A DNA stretch of 64,000 bases from Desmodesmus armatus. Lineage: Eukaryota > Chlorophyta > Chlorophyceae > Sphaeropleales > Scenedesmaceae. The DNA is taken from assembly GCA_007449985.2 (NCBI GenBank), contig VIIQ02000039.1, positions 62,001 to 126,000 of the forward strand. The letters run 5' to 3'. Each line of letters opens with the position of its first letter. The stretch's first letter is position 1. A model generated the notes under the pieces. The model did not search any database, was not told the origin of the DNA, and saw only the letters and a program-made list of their open reading frames with translations. Positions 22,801 to 34,500 of the stretch are shown here, one piece after another. A program made the position numbers and the translations under genes.

Positions 22801-25800
22801 TTCTGCTGTACGCGGCCGAACAGCTAGCGCCATCCTATGCAGCGGCAGCGACAGCAGCTGCTGCAGCGGGGCCTGCTGGCAGTGCAGGCAGCAGCGGCAG
22901 TCCCATGCAGCATCAGAGCAGCGACTGTATCTCGCTGCTCAAGCTGTTGCAGATCAGCGCGACGCTGGCACGCAACTGTGCGCGCGCGAGCAGCAGCTCG
23001 GCAGGAAAGTTCTTCAGCCTGACAGACTCTGTGACAACTCTTGCAGCCGCAACAGCAGCAGGGGCTGCTGAAGGCAGCTCTGGTGTTGCGTTGGTTGACA
23101 GGCTCGTGCACAAGCTGCATCCGCTGTGCGCTGCTGTTGCCCCAGAGTGCTCAGCACAGCAGCTGGTAGCGCTGATGACTGCATGGAACCAACTAGGGTT
23201 CAGCACAGCATGGCGCTTTGGAGGGTTTAGGCGGGGGTACAAGCGCCTGGGTCAGACGGAGGTTTTGCAGACCCTCAGCGGTGCTGATTTGGCTGCTGCT
23301 GTTGAAGCGCTGTCAAAGCTGCCTCCTACGCAAGCAGTAGTCACAGCTGTGGCAGTTGAGGTGCTGCGCCGGCAGCAGCAGCAGCATTCTGACCAAGCGC
23401 AGCAGTTGCAGGAGGTCAGCACACAGGAACCAGACGAAAACACAGGGCGTTCTGTGGATGACAGCAGTGCAGCAGCAGCAGTAGGGCCTGCAGAGGCTCC
23501 TGCAGGAGTTGCCATGGCTGCTAGTAGTGCGCAGCTGTCACCTGCACAGCTGCTGACTGTGGTGTGTGCAGTTCCTGGCCTCAGCACAGTGTGGCCTGCA
23601 CATGTCACCCTGCAGCTGCTGCAGGAGGTCCAGGGGTTTGTGACAGACAGCCTAAACCCCAGCCAGCAGTGGCGCTTGTGGAACGCCCTACAGCAGCTGC
23701 AGCACCAGTGGAAGCCCGCTGTTGTGGCATCTGCAGCGGCAGCGGCTGCTGCTGCGGCAGGCAGCAGCGCCGGCAGTGGCTCTGGTGCTGTCAGCATTGC
23801 TGCTGACAAGGCAACAGCAGCAGCAATGCCGAGTGCAGATGTGCACCCGGCCGTCACGTTTGCTGCAGCAGCTGCGGCAGCATCGCTGAAAGTGGTGCCT
23901 CCTCAAGACCGTCCCCGTGAGCTCGGCACAACAGTAAGCAACAGCTGCAGCAGGCTTGAGGCCAGCGCAACATCCAGCAGCAGCAGCAGGGGTGGGGGGG
24001 TTACAGCAGGCTTGTTACGCCCAACTCTACCACCCCCAGTCCCGGTCAGTACCAGCACTACCACCGAGGAAGAGGCCCAGCAGCAGGAGCCCCAGCCGCA
24101 GCCACAGCAGCAGCAGCTGATGCGGTTGCTGGACGAGCTGCAAGATCAAGTTGCTGCTGCCTTGGCTAGGGTTCAGCCGGACCCTGATGCCCTGCCGTTG
24201 GAAGCTGCTCCTCCCAAGGGCCCAAGGCAGCTAAGTGGACAGCAGGTAGGTTTTAGGCACCACGAAGTTTTGCTGGCTAGTGCCATGGATGGGATGTGGT
24301 GGGCTATACCGTACTGGACCGCACTGTTCTGTACTGTCCAGTACTGTGTTCCACAGCACTAGTACACAAGCAGCATAGCTGTACTCAGGGTGCTTGCACA
24401 ATTTGCGCAAACTGAGCTGTCTACAGGAGTCAGTTCAGAGAGGCTGCAGCACCACGCAACATCCCACTCCTCTGCACTACACAGCTGCATAGCTGTACCC
24501 AGGGTGCTCGCAAAAGTCGCGCAAACTGAGCTGTACACAGTATGTCAGTTGACTATATCCAATTACTGAAATTACTGACTACAGACTGATGCTGCAGCAC
24601 CACGCACCATCCCAGCACACAAGCTTGAAGCCTGCACTGCTGTGTGCGCTCCCTTTGCGTCGCAGGTCAAAGCCCGCTATATGCAAGAGGAGGCAAAAAG
24701 GACAGAGCAGCAGCTGCTTGCTGGCTTTGCTAAGGCCCAAAAGAGCTTGTTGGATCCTCACTGCAGTGGTGTGGTTATGGTGAAGGTGTTGGAGGGACTG
24801 GTGCTGCTGCTTGCTGTGCCATGCTATGCAAAAGCAGGTGAGTCCAGTACAAGTGCAGTAGTATGACAGAGCAACACTGGAGGCAACTGAGGTGTTTTTG
24901 CCACAAGTTGAAGCTTAGGAATATATAGAGCTGATGTGTCTGGCTATAGAGGGATGCACCTGCAAGGTTTTCCTGGGCAGAGTTTGAAGGCAGCTGCTGG
25001 ACTGACAGGTTGTTGTGGGTCTCAGTCTGTGTGGCTTGCGCCAGCCCTAATTCATGGGCGCTGGGTGTATCATGTAGCGGTGAAAAGACCCATGCCCTTA
25101 TATCAGCCGATATGAGCCTGTAGGTCCAAGACGCACCCATTTTGTGGACTGCTGCCTGGTTTGTATTGTTGCTGCCACCAACTGCTATGTGGCTCGTTAT
25201 TATGCGCGCCCACCCACAGCCCACAAAGGACGACACCGTGCGGCGTGCAGTTCTGCGCGCCAATGGAAGCAGCTGCCTGGACAGATATCTTGACGTCTCG
25301 TGTTTTTTGGTGATATCTTGCGTGTTCTCACCAAAACACACGAGACGTCAGGAGATCCGGCCATGCAGCTGCCTCCATTGGCTGGCGAATTTGCTGCTGC
25401 ATGCCCTGCTGTTGGCTCGCCTTGCAGCTCACAAGAAAGACATTGTACTGCATGCCGCCTTGCGCACTCTTGAGGCAACTGCCTGGCATAACCCCTGACC
25501 TCTTGTGTGTTGCTGCTGCGTGTCCTGCTGCCGGCTTGCCTTGCAACACACAAGAATGACACCGTGCGGCGTGCCGTGCTGCGTGCGCTGGAGGCTGCCG
25601 CCGGCGCAATACTTGAGGCAGCCGCCATTCCCCTGACTTCTTGTGTGTTTTTGCTGCTGCATGTCCTGCTGCTGCCTTGCCTTGCAGCCCACAAGAACGA
25701 CACCGTGCGGCGTGCCGTGCTGCGCGCGCTGGAGGCCGCCGCATGGCCGGACCTTCTGGCACAAACCTTGGACATCCAGCAGCTGCTGCTGATGACCACA

Positions 25801-28430
25801 GCTGTCCGCTCCCTGGGCGCAGTTCCAGAAGGGCCTTACCTGCAGCTCTTGCAGCAGGAGACCTCCCGTGTGCTGGCAGAGGTCCCTTTGAAGTTTCTAG
25901 CATCAGGCCTAGGGCGCGTTGCACAGCTGCGCCTGCCAGAGTTCAAGTCAGAAGTGTCGCTGCTGAAGTTTTGGGTGGGAAGGCTCGCGCATGCCGCGCG
26001 GGAGAGTCCGGAAGATGCCCTCGCGGTTTTGGTGCCGCTCAGTCAGCTAGGGTTTAGGCCGGGCGCCGGGGCAGCTGGGCTGGTGCTGCAGCCGCTGCTG
26101 GGTGCGGCGGTTGCAGCAGCAGATGTGTATGCGCCGGTGAGCAGCAGCGACGGCGCGCCGGCGGCTGCGACTGCTGCGCTGTCGCCTGCGAGCGTGGTTG
26201 CGTTGACAAAGGTCTTGGCGGTTATGAGCTTGCGTCCGGACCCCGGAAGCGCCCAGCAGCTGCTGCAGGCGCACATCGGACTGATGAAGCACTTCAGTGT
26301 TGCGCAGCTGCTACAGCTTGGCCGTGACGTAATGGGTCTCGACTTGCTGACTGTGTCAACGCCGCCGACAGCAGCTGCTGCTGCCAGGCGAGAGGCGAGC
26401 AGCAGCGGCAGCAGCGGCAGCAGTGGGGCCGAGGTGCTGGGGCGTTGGATGTTGCCGGGAGCTGGGGCTTGGGTGCTGGCTTGGCAGAAGCAGCTGCTGA
26501 AGAGGGATGCAGCTCAGATGGACGTTGCCCAGGTGAATGAGGAACACTTGTGCTGATTTTGCAAGGTGCAAGCTGAAGTGCTAGACAGCGGTTGCTGCAT
26601 TAGGCTTCAGTCAGCGTACTGTGGCATTGAGGGGCTCAGGAGGACAGCACGCAGCAATGTTCAGGGTGTGCCAGGTGTGCTGGCGTCTTCAACCAGGAAC
26701 TGTTTATTCACGATGACTAATCCACTCACTCATGTCCCTGCTGTCACTGCTGTTTTTCCCGCCAAAATATTGCAGGTGGTGGACCTCCAGCTCCTCCTGT
26801 GTGACCTTGACCTCACTCCATGGCACCTGTCACCCTCACACGCAGCCCACATTCACACCTGCTCACAGCAGCTGCAAGCCAAGCTTGCCACTCAGTCAGG
26901 CTGGCAGGGCCCCCTAGCAGCTGCAGTACAGGCCAACTATCATTCCACGCAGGAGCTCAGGCGCATGGTGGCTGCTCGAGCCAGGAGGTCAGCACACCAA
27001 CAGGGTGTCAACAGCAGTAGTGGGGCCAGCAGCGGCACAGCGGCAGCAGCGGCTGCTGGGGCACCCTCGCTAGGGAGCATCCAAGCTGCCGTGGCTGCTG
27101 CGATGCAGATGGGCGGCAGCAGTAATGCGGCTGGCAGCAGCAGCAATGGCGCCGACAGCACCGGCAGCAGTAGCGGCAGCAGCAGCGGGTCGGATACATA
27201 TACAGGGGAGGCGTACAGCGGCACACGGAAGTTTGTGAGCAGGAAAGCAGCAGCGGCCGTAGCGGCTGCTGCAGCCTCTGCAAGTGGCGTGCCAGTGCCG
27301 TCCGCTGGGGGGTTCAGCTATCCTGCCAACCCCATAAACCACCAGCTGCAGCAGCTGAATCACCAGAAGCGGCTGCTGCTGTGGGCGGCTGTCAAGCACC
27401 AGGTTGTGACACCCCTGACCGCCGCGTGGGTTGAGAGCTGCTGCTTTAACGTCATTTTGGGAGGGCATATTGTCACTCCTGTGGTGGCTTCTGGCCTCCT
27501 GGCTGCAGTAGCTCAGGTCCGAAGCACCAGCAGCAACAGCAGTACCGTCACCAGCAGTACGGTCACCAGCAGTACCAGCAGTACCGTCACCAGCAGTACC
27601 GTCACCAGCAGTACAGTCACCAGCGGCAGCAGTAACAGCATTGGGGAAGGCAGGGCAGCTGCAGCAGGATCCAGTGTCGAGGTGCTGATGAGGGAGCAGG
27701 CCCTGGTCAATTTGACCGTAGAGCTGGTCAAACGGCTGCTTGGTGGCCTGTCAGTGCTGAAGGGCGCCCTGTTTGTTCAGACACTGGCCTCCCTAGCAAC
27801 TGCTGGGGTGACGTGCGGCTCTGCACAGCACAGCACAGCACGGGCTGCCTCTCCTGCTGCTGCAGCTGCTGCAGAGGATGCTGACTCAGCAGTGGAGGGT
27901 TTAGTCACACAACCGCCAGCGACAGCAGCAGGAGGGGTGGGGTCTCACTGCAGCGGCGGCTTGTACGAGCTGTGCGATGCACAGCAGCAGCAGCTTCTGA
28001 CAGATGTGGCACGAGTGCTGCCTCTCTTGCAGCCCTCACAACTGCCGCTGCTGGTGGGAGCAGTAGTGCGGCTGCAGCTGCAGCCGGATGCAGCGTGGCT
28101 GTCTAATGCACTGCAGGCGCTTGCAGTCAAAGCAGCCGCGGCAGCAGCAGCAGGCCAGCCTGCCCAGCAGCTGCTGCTTCTAGCAGCCGCGAAGCAGCTG
28201 CTGCTGTGCGGGGGCGTCTTGCTGGCTCCGTCTGCCCCACCTGCGAGTGCTGCTGCTGCGGGTATGAGCGCAAGCACCGCAGCACCAGGGGGTGTTTATG
28301 CGGGAGCGGCAGCAGGTGTGCCGGGCAGGGCTGAAAGACCGTCTCCTGTTGCGTATGCCTTGAGGGCTCTGGCTGCCGGTGCTGCAAGTATACTCGGCAG
28401 CATTTTCAAACGGGCGCAGCATCAGGAGGA

Positions 28431-28471
<41 letters not shown>

Positions 28472-30193
28472 GGACCTTCAGCCCCAACCAGGCAGCAGGC
28501 AGCAGCACCAACAGCCTGGCTGTCTACCCAGCTGATGTGAGGGATGCTACTGCTGTTGGTGAGGGGTCCGTCGCCCTTCTTTTGAGTAACTTGGCCACCC
28601 AGCTACAGCTGGCACAGTCATCAGCCGCTGTAGATATTGAGACAGTTTCACTCACACAGCAGGCAGCAAGTGCTGCACAGGCCGCAGCTCTGTTTAGGGA
28701 GCTTCAGGCCCGCAGGGCGGCAATTGAGGGCCGGCCATCCAGCTCGCCTGAGCCCCTGCAGGGATCAAACACCCAGCAGCAGCAGCAGCAGCAGCGACAG
28801 CTGCTGGCAGCGGCTGTATTGCTGCATGCAGGTGCCGGTGCTTCTGGAAGCGCGCTGTCTTCCCCGAACGCTGCTGCTGCTGGTAATGGTAGTGCTGGTG
28901 GGAATGGAGGGACAGGGCGTGATGCATCACTTCGGGTGATGACGAGAGGGAGCGAGGGGCAGCAGGAATGGCAGGGGTCCGCCTGGCACGGCCTGAACAG
29001 CAGGCAGCGGAAGCAGCAGCAGGCAAGGCAGCAGCAGCAGCAGCGGGTACTGCTGGGGCAGCTGCTGCAGCTGCAGCTGCAGAAGGCGAGCGAGCAGCTC
29101 GTGCAGGCGGTCTGGGGTTCAAACCCCGCTGATAGCACGTCACAGCAGGGTTTTGCTGGACCAGCAGCTACATCCGCACCAGTGCCGACATCAGCATCAG
29201 CATATGCCACGCAGGTGTTACTGGACCCTACGGGGCAGCTGTTGGCACCTGAGGCTATGCAGCAGCAGGGAGAGGGTCGGCAGGAGCAGTGCAAGGAGGG
29301 TCAGAGCGCAGGGCAGCGCGGCAGCCGCAGCGGTAGCGCTGGGTCGCCTCCCCACAGGCTGGTGACGCAGGGCCTGCAGGTGCGCTGGGGTTAGGGGGTT
29401 TTGTACACATCTCAAACAGCCTTGTGTTAGTTGCAGAGACCTTTTCCTGCTGTGGTATGAGTCATGGACAGCATGAACTGTTTGAGCTTGCAGCGTCAGG
29501 TCTTGACATACAGTTGTATACATACTTCAATCGCTGACAGCATCCGTGTCATGACTGATATCTGTGTTCTGACATAACACATCCATTCCTGCACGTGCGC
29601 AGGTACAGTTCGATGGCTTGTTGCGCAAGGCATTCATGGCGGCTGCTGCAGCAGCTGCAGGCAGCCAGACGCAGCGCAACTCCTCGCCCAGTGACGTGGA
29701 CAGTGCAGCAGCTGCTGCTGCCCAGCCGGCAACCGGGCGGCAGCAGGAGCCTTGGTGGCTCCTGAGAGGCCCCAGTAATGCAGCAGCACTCATGCAGGCG
29801 ACACCTGATGACTCATCGGATGCTATCCCTACCAGCACCAGCAGCAGCAGCACAGGCAGCAGCACGGGGACGCCTCCAGACTCACTGGGGGGTTTGGATG
29901 CTGCTAGAAGCGCTGCTCGCGCAGAGGGTGTAGTACTTGCGGCAGCGGCTGGGTCGAAGTCTGCAGCTACGGGCCGGGGTAGTGCTGCTGCTAGCAGCCT
30001 TGCAGGCGGTGCAGATCTGCCTCTGGAGGCAGGAGGGGTTGATGGTGGGAGCCGTGTGAGGGCTGAGGGCCCTGCAGAGCCTGTGCTGGTGTTGCCCATG
30101 TTGTCTCGTGCTTTGGATGCGCAGTTTGCTCGGCTGATGCGCGAGGTACTGCACAGCAGCCTTGCTGCCGGCGGCAGGCAGGGTGGGTCTTGA
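19821..30193 (+). CDS. Giant helical-repeat-like protein (about 2,594 residues), probably organellar
   Basis: Seven phase-consistent exons: 19821-21357, 21848-22200, 22563-24245, 24666-24837, 25688-26532, 26776-29379, 29603-30193. ATG at 19821 follows a stop directly. The N-terminus is basic and rich in Ala/Ser, with few acidic residues, as in organelle transit peptides. Through the protein, helical units recur with a Leu-rich core, an 'L-G/Q-x-x-P' turn and aromatic residues, for example LQQLLMCCGQLGQRPAFDWM, LVALMTAWNQLGFSTAW, VLVPLSQLGFRPG, LSPASVVALTKVLAVMSL and LVGAVVRLQLQPDAAWL. This resembles the helical repeats of algal organellar RNA-binding proteins (OPR/FASTK-type), linked here by Gln, Ser, Ala and Gly runs. 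RNA binding in chloroplast or mitochondrion is inferred. Intron 4 contains duplicated pseudo-exons. No RAP domain is seen at the C-terminus. Confidence 0.75.
21358..21847 (+). other. Intron 1 of the giant gene
   Basis: GTAAGC to CTGACAG. It contains a G-run/C-run pair at 21661-21680 and the element ACTCGACTGCC twice near 21710-21740. Nothing coding is seen. Confidence 0.7.
24366..24615 (+). repeat. Tandem repeat of about 120 bp in intron 3 of the giant gene
   Basis: Two copies share 'gcatagctgtac(t/c)cagggtgct', 'gcgcaaactgagctgt' and, further on, 'gctgcagcaccacgca(a/c)catccca'. They lie wholly within the intron 24246-24665. Confidence 0.8.
25211..25687 (+). repeat. Array of decayed copies of the 5' edge of exon 5, with acceptor sites
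   Basis: The true exon (25688) begins CCCACAAGAACGACACC after CTTGCAG. Earlier copies start at 25220 (acceptor CCCACAG), 25428 (CTTGCAG) and 25546 (acceptor ruined to CTTGCAA). Each encodes a version of AHKNDTVRRAVLRALEA. Copies 2, 3 and 4 share the preceding 'ctgctg...cttgcc' intron tract, so the duplicated unit spans intron and exon. Copy 2 reaches a stop within 22 codons, so its inclusion would truncate the protein. Only the last copy continues into the long reading frame. Confidence 0.85.
25259..25382. repeat. Fold-back repeat, arms about 55 bp
   Basis: Left arm 25259-25313 and right arm 25328-25382 are inverted near-copies with a 14-base loop. Shared arm motifs: GCCAATGGA, GCAGCTGC and GACGTCTCGTG. 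The right arm is itself an inverted copy of the exon edge: on the minus strand it reads EAAAWPDLL, as in the true exon. Confidence 0.85.
27535..27627 (+). repeat. 15-bp coding minisatellite (Ser/Thr/Val)
   Basis: The unit GTCACCAGCAGTACC is repeated about six times in frame within exon 6 of the giant gene, giving a TSSTV-type tract, flanked by Ser/Asn-rich sequence. Confidence 0.85.
28434..28471 (+). repeat. AGC microsatellite encoding poly-Ser
   Basis: An uninterrupted run of AGC codons gives about 12 serines in exon 6 of the giant gene, after a KRAQHQEDG segment. A likely length-polymorphic site. Confidence 0.9.
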
Positions 30194-31595
30194 GGTTGTA
30201 CTGGTTGGTGTGTCAGGGTTTTGTTGGCAGGAGGTTGGCCGATGGGGCGGTCGGGTTACGGTGATGTCTGCATGGCTGGGTTTGGGCGATAGGGCAGCCT
30301 AGCTGCAGGAGGTGGCAGTAGGGTTGGGGCTTTGCGCTTTGTGGAAGGCGTGTGGCCCCGTTTGTGTGATGTCACACCGTACAAACGCGTGAGGCTGGTG
30401 TGAACCGGCCGGGCTGCTTGAGGGCAGACGGGTCACAGTGCTGTGGAGGTTCGGTGGACGGCAGTTGGACAATCAGCGCTCATCTGATGTGGCGCTAGAT
30501 ACGAAAGGCTTAGGTTTTTGCGTATGGCGGGTGCACGGAGAGGAGCAGCAACAGAGTGGGGCAACCCCTGCTTTCAGCAGTCGATCCAGTTTTGTTGCGG
30601 GGATTGCCGTCTGACATGAACCAGCCGCTGATGTGGTATGAGGGTGGTTTTGTTGACAATGCATGCTGCACAGATGGTGTGCGTGCCCCAGACAGATGCG
30701 CTTGGCATGCCAGTTCGCCTGTGCGCATCCTAGCAGGCAATTTCACGTGGACTGTATCATGCAGGTGGCTTGGCATCAACAGCATGCGTGTTTGCAGCGG
30801 TCTGTGTTGTGCCACGGTAGTGCGCTCAGTGCACTACCAGCAGGCTGCTGATGGTAGTACTAGCAGACGGTGCGGCGGGATGTTTGCCTGTTGTTTGTTT
30901 GTTGTTGTGGTGGTTGCAGGCAAGCAGTCATGCATGCCCACATCTGTGTGGGCCTGGGACACCTTGCTTTGTATTCAAGTGTGTGCGGACGTACATGTTG
31001 TTGGTGTGGTCAAGGCCTTGTGTGTGTGACATTAGGACTGTACCTGTAGTGCAGGTGGATCCTCACAGCATGGGTTATCCTCCTTGTTTCTGCGCACCTG
31101 CTAGTACACTTTACAGGTGCAAGGCGCGTGCCCAGGACAAGGGTTGCAAGCCCACAATGTATACTATCATTACTACTACGGATTGTACTGGGTGTGTGTA
31201 TGTGTGTCAGACAACGGCTGTGGTTCTGCATTTTCTTGGCTGGGATGGGTTGCCTTGTTCAAATCTGGTGGACGATCCTGATGCTTGCGCTGTGTCACTG
31301 CTCCTTGGACTGGCACAACCGTTGGCGTCTCTGCTGGAATGGTTACATGTTGCCAACTCCTCAGGGCACACAAGGCAGGTTGCACAGGGCAAATATGATG
31401 CTTGCCCCTCTTGTGCAACGCTGAAGAACGCATGACCGCGTCTAAGTGTCGATCAGTGCATGTGTATGCCTGCAAAACGTGCTGGCTGTGAAGCAGGGCG
31501 CGCTGTGCAAGGGGTATGTGCATTTGTAACAAGCCTGTCCACGTTTGGTGCGGGTCAATGCGGTCAATGCAAGGCAATCGTCCTTGCAACATATG
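30194..31595. other. Convergent intergenic region
   Basis: 3' flanks of the giant gene (+) and CFAP100 (minus). GT-rich, with no supported exon. Minus-strand TGTAA motifs (TTACA at 31111 and 31343) could end CFAP100. No early plus-strand TGTAA was seen for the giant gene; the first is near 31526. Confidence 0.5.
31343..31347 (-). terminator. Candidate TGTAA poly(A) signal, CFAP100
   Basis: Minus-strand TGTAA about 250 bases past the CFAP100 stop; another lies at 31111-31115. Confidence 0.3.
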
Positions 31596-34500
31596 TTAGA
31601 GAAGGTCTGTTGCCAAGAATGCTGCCAGCTCAGCTTCCTCTGCATCTTCCTTGTGTGTCTCCACCACCACCTGAAAGCAAGCGATGAACGCAAGCGAACA
31701 ACAGCGCTCGGTGCACACCTCCGTGATTTCAGTGAACAGCTGGCATGAGCTCTTGAGCTTCAGATTCATAGCTACAGGCGTAACATTGACATTGATTACA
31801 TCCACATTGCTGTGTTCGTTGCTTTGGCCAATGAGCCTTGTGTTGGCTCCTCAAACGGCCGGTGTTCAGTGTAACATCCAATTACTGACTGATTACATCC
31901 ACATTGTTGGTCCATCAGTGCATGCACCTCGCAGCTCATGCAAGGCTGTACGGCTGCCCTACCTTCTTCTGAGGCGGCCTGCTGCGCGCCATGACTGGCT
32001 TGCCGGTTTTCTTGAAGACCGGCGCTGCTGCACGTTCCAGCGCTCTCGCCACGCGAAGCTCGTGCTCTGCTGTTGCTGCGGCTGCTTTCTGGGCGCGCGC
32101 GAGTTGTCGCCGCTCCCGTTCCCTTGCTTTCTCAGCCTCCGCTACCTGCAACAGCACAACCATTGCATGACGCAATCACCTTTGTTCAGCTATGCTGGCA
32201 TGAGACGTTGGGAGCACCTTTGTCAAGATTCATGCACAGGCGCCACACTGATTTGCTAGGCCACAGAACATACTGCGGCTGGGCACTTTTTCCACCCACC
32301 TGTGCTGCTGGCAGGGCGTCCACGGCTGTCAGACACTCCTCCAAACACACTTCAATGCTGGTCAGCATCGACAATGTGGTCAAACTGGCGTCAGGCTCAA
32401 AGCCACACCTGCGCAGCGGTTGCACACGTGGTATCAGCCTTCCACAGCAATTAGAACACTGAGCGTGCTGTTCTGACATGATCAGAGCAGTACATACAAC
32501 ATGCAAGATACAGCTGAGTTGTGGCAGCGCAAGTTGCTGCAGGCCTGCTCAAACGACTTGTGCTCAAGTGCGATCACCACAAGAACGCACGAGCAGCTCC
32601 AGCAAAGCTCGTGTGTACCTACCGCTGGTATGCTGCTGCTACTGCTTTGCTGAGGTCTTCCAAGGCAACTTGGCCACCTGCACAGTCAGCATCCTCCCCC
32701 TGCAGTCCCCCGGACCCCGCCCCGGCCGGTCCAGGGTTGTTGCTGCTGCTGCCGCTGCCCGCCTGTGCTCCTGCCGCAAGGCACAGCCTGCCTTGTGCAA
32801 CCTCCCCCTGCTCAGCTCGGGCCTTCAGGGCTGCAGCCTTGGCTGCTGAGGCCTCAATAGCTGCCTCCAGCAACGCAATCTGAGCCTGTGTAGTGCAACA
32901 TGCGGTCTTTGTTGAAACCTGAGCCCCAGTGTTACTATCAGACAGCCTAACTTAGGGTTGAACCCTGAGCCCAGAAGCCTACAAACTGGTGACTGGTACT
33001 GCACTCTGGTACAGTACTGCACAGTACCACAACCGGCTTCCGAATCTCAACAGCATCGCCGGCACAAACCACAAATCATCTCCATGCTACACAGTCTCAG
33101 CGCAGCGCAGCACAGTACGGCCTCACCTGCAGTGTGGCTGCCGCCGTGTTGAGCTGCTCCCGTGTTGTGGTGTCCTGGCTGCGCAGCTCCTCAACAGCCT
33201 CCTCTGCCTCCTGGCACACCTGACACACAGACAACAGGGGCCCAGGGTTTTGAGACGACAGGGGCCCAGGGTTTGCAAGGCAGAGCTGATGTCTGGGTGC
33301 GCAAGCAAAACTTGGGGCCCAAGTACCCCGAGGGGGCAGAGGGCGGTGGGATGTACATGTCCCTGATGTATACCTGGTGTCTAAACTTTGAGTTGGCAGT
33401 TGGCAGCAGTGCAGTCCATTGTCTGGTTGCATGTGTGTCACAGTGGGCTTGCTGATCACAACGCAAAGAGTGTTTGTCAACTGAAGAGGGCCGCTTCAAG
33501 CCTGCCTACCACCTACCTGTATCAAGAACAGGTTCGACTCCTCGAGGTCTGAGTACACCTACAGCACACACGAAGAGCAGGGCGCGGAACATAGTGATGT
33601 GAGTGAAGGCTGTTGTCTCTCAAAGTTCCTGTTGTCAGGTCAGATTGCTGCTGCTGTCGCTGAGCTTCTGGCACCTAACGGGAGTCCAAGCAGCAAAGCA
33701 AGGAGAAGCCGCTGCATGTGTCAGCATGGTGGGTCACTACGCGCACCTGCAGCAGCTGCTGGGGTTTACTGAAGAACATCTCGCCGGCCTCCACTGCCGC
33801 CTCTGCCGGTGACGGCTCAAAGTTGGGCTCCGGTGGGTCCTTGATCTTCAGGACATCCTGCGAGCACGAAAGGCACATATTCATGTTTTTGTTTGAACTC
33901 TCAGTAGGAGTAAATGTTGCCCTTGCATGCTCCCCCAAACAATGTTACACCTGTAGCTATAATGCTCAAGAGCTTGCGCATGCCACCCATTCACTGCTAT
34001 CACGCGCATGTCACGCATGTAATCTCGTGTCAACACACTGTGTGCTGGCAGCCTGCCGTAAGTTACGGTAACCCTTGCAAGCAATTCAAACATCTCTCTA
34101 GGTTCATGGACGCCTGGTGGGCCCATGACCTTGAGAAGCGGCTGCAACCACTTTTCATCACACACGCCACGTGCATTGTGATTGTGGAAGTGCCCAGGAA
34201 CAACAGGCTTGAAGCAGGGCGTTTTGTGTTGGATGCAGGAATCAAGGTGGCCCACCCCTGGCTGGCCAGCACGTTGGTTTTGAGAATCTGCCGCTAGCAC
34301 ACCACACTGTCACAGCATCACCGCACTGTCAGTTTCCCAACAGCTTGTGCAATCACCTTGAGAGCAGCTGCTGCCGCCTTGCTTGCTCTCTCTGCCCTCT
34401 CAGCCTCCTGCTGTGTCGCTGCATTGCTGTACTCCGCCTCGGCCCTGCCATGGCATAGCATACGCAGCACACAGCACACAGCACACGCAGGTGTAAGGAT

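Noticed and set aside
31936..32145. CFAP100 ending at an in-frame stop just past exon 15
   Set aside because: A good donor at 31962 and a phase-matched acidic last exon at 31670-31596 fit the family C-terminus better.
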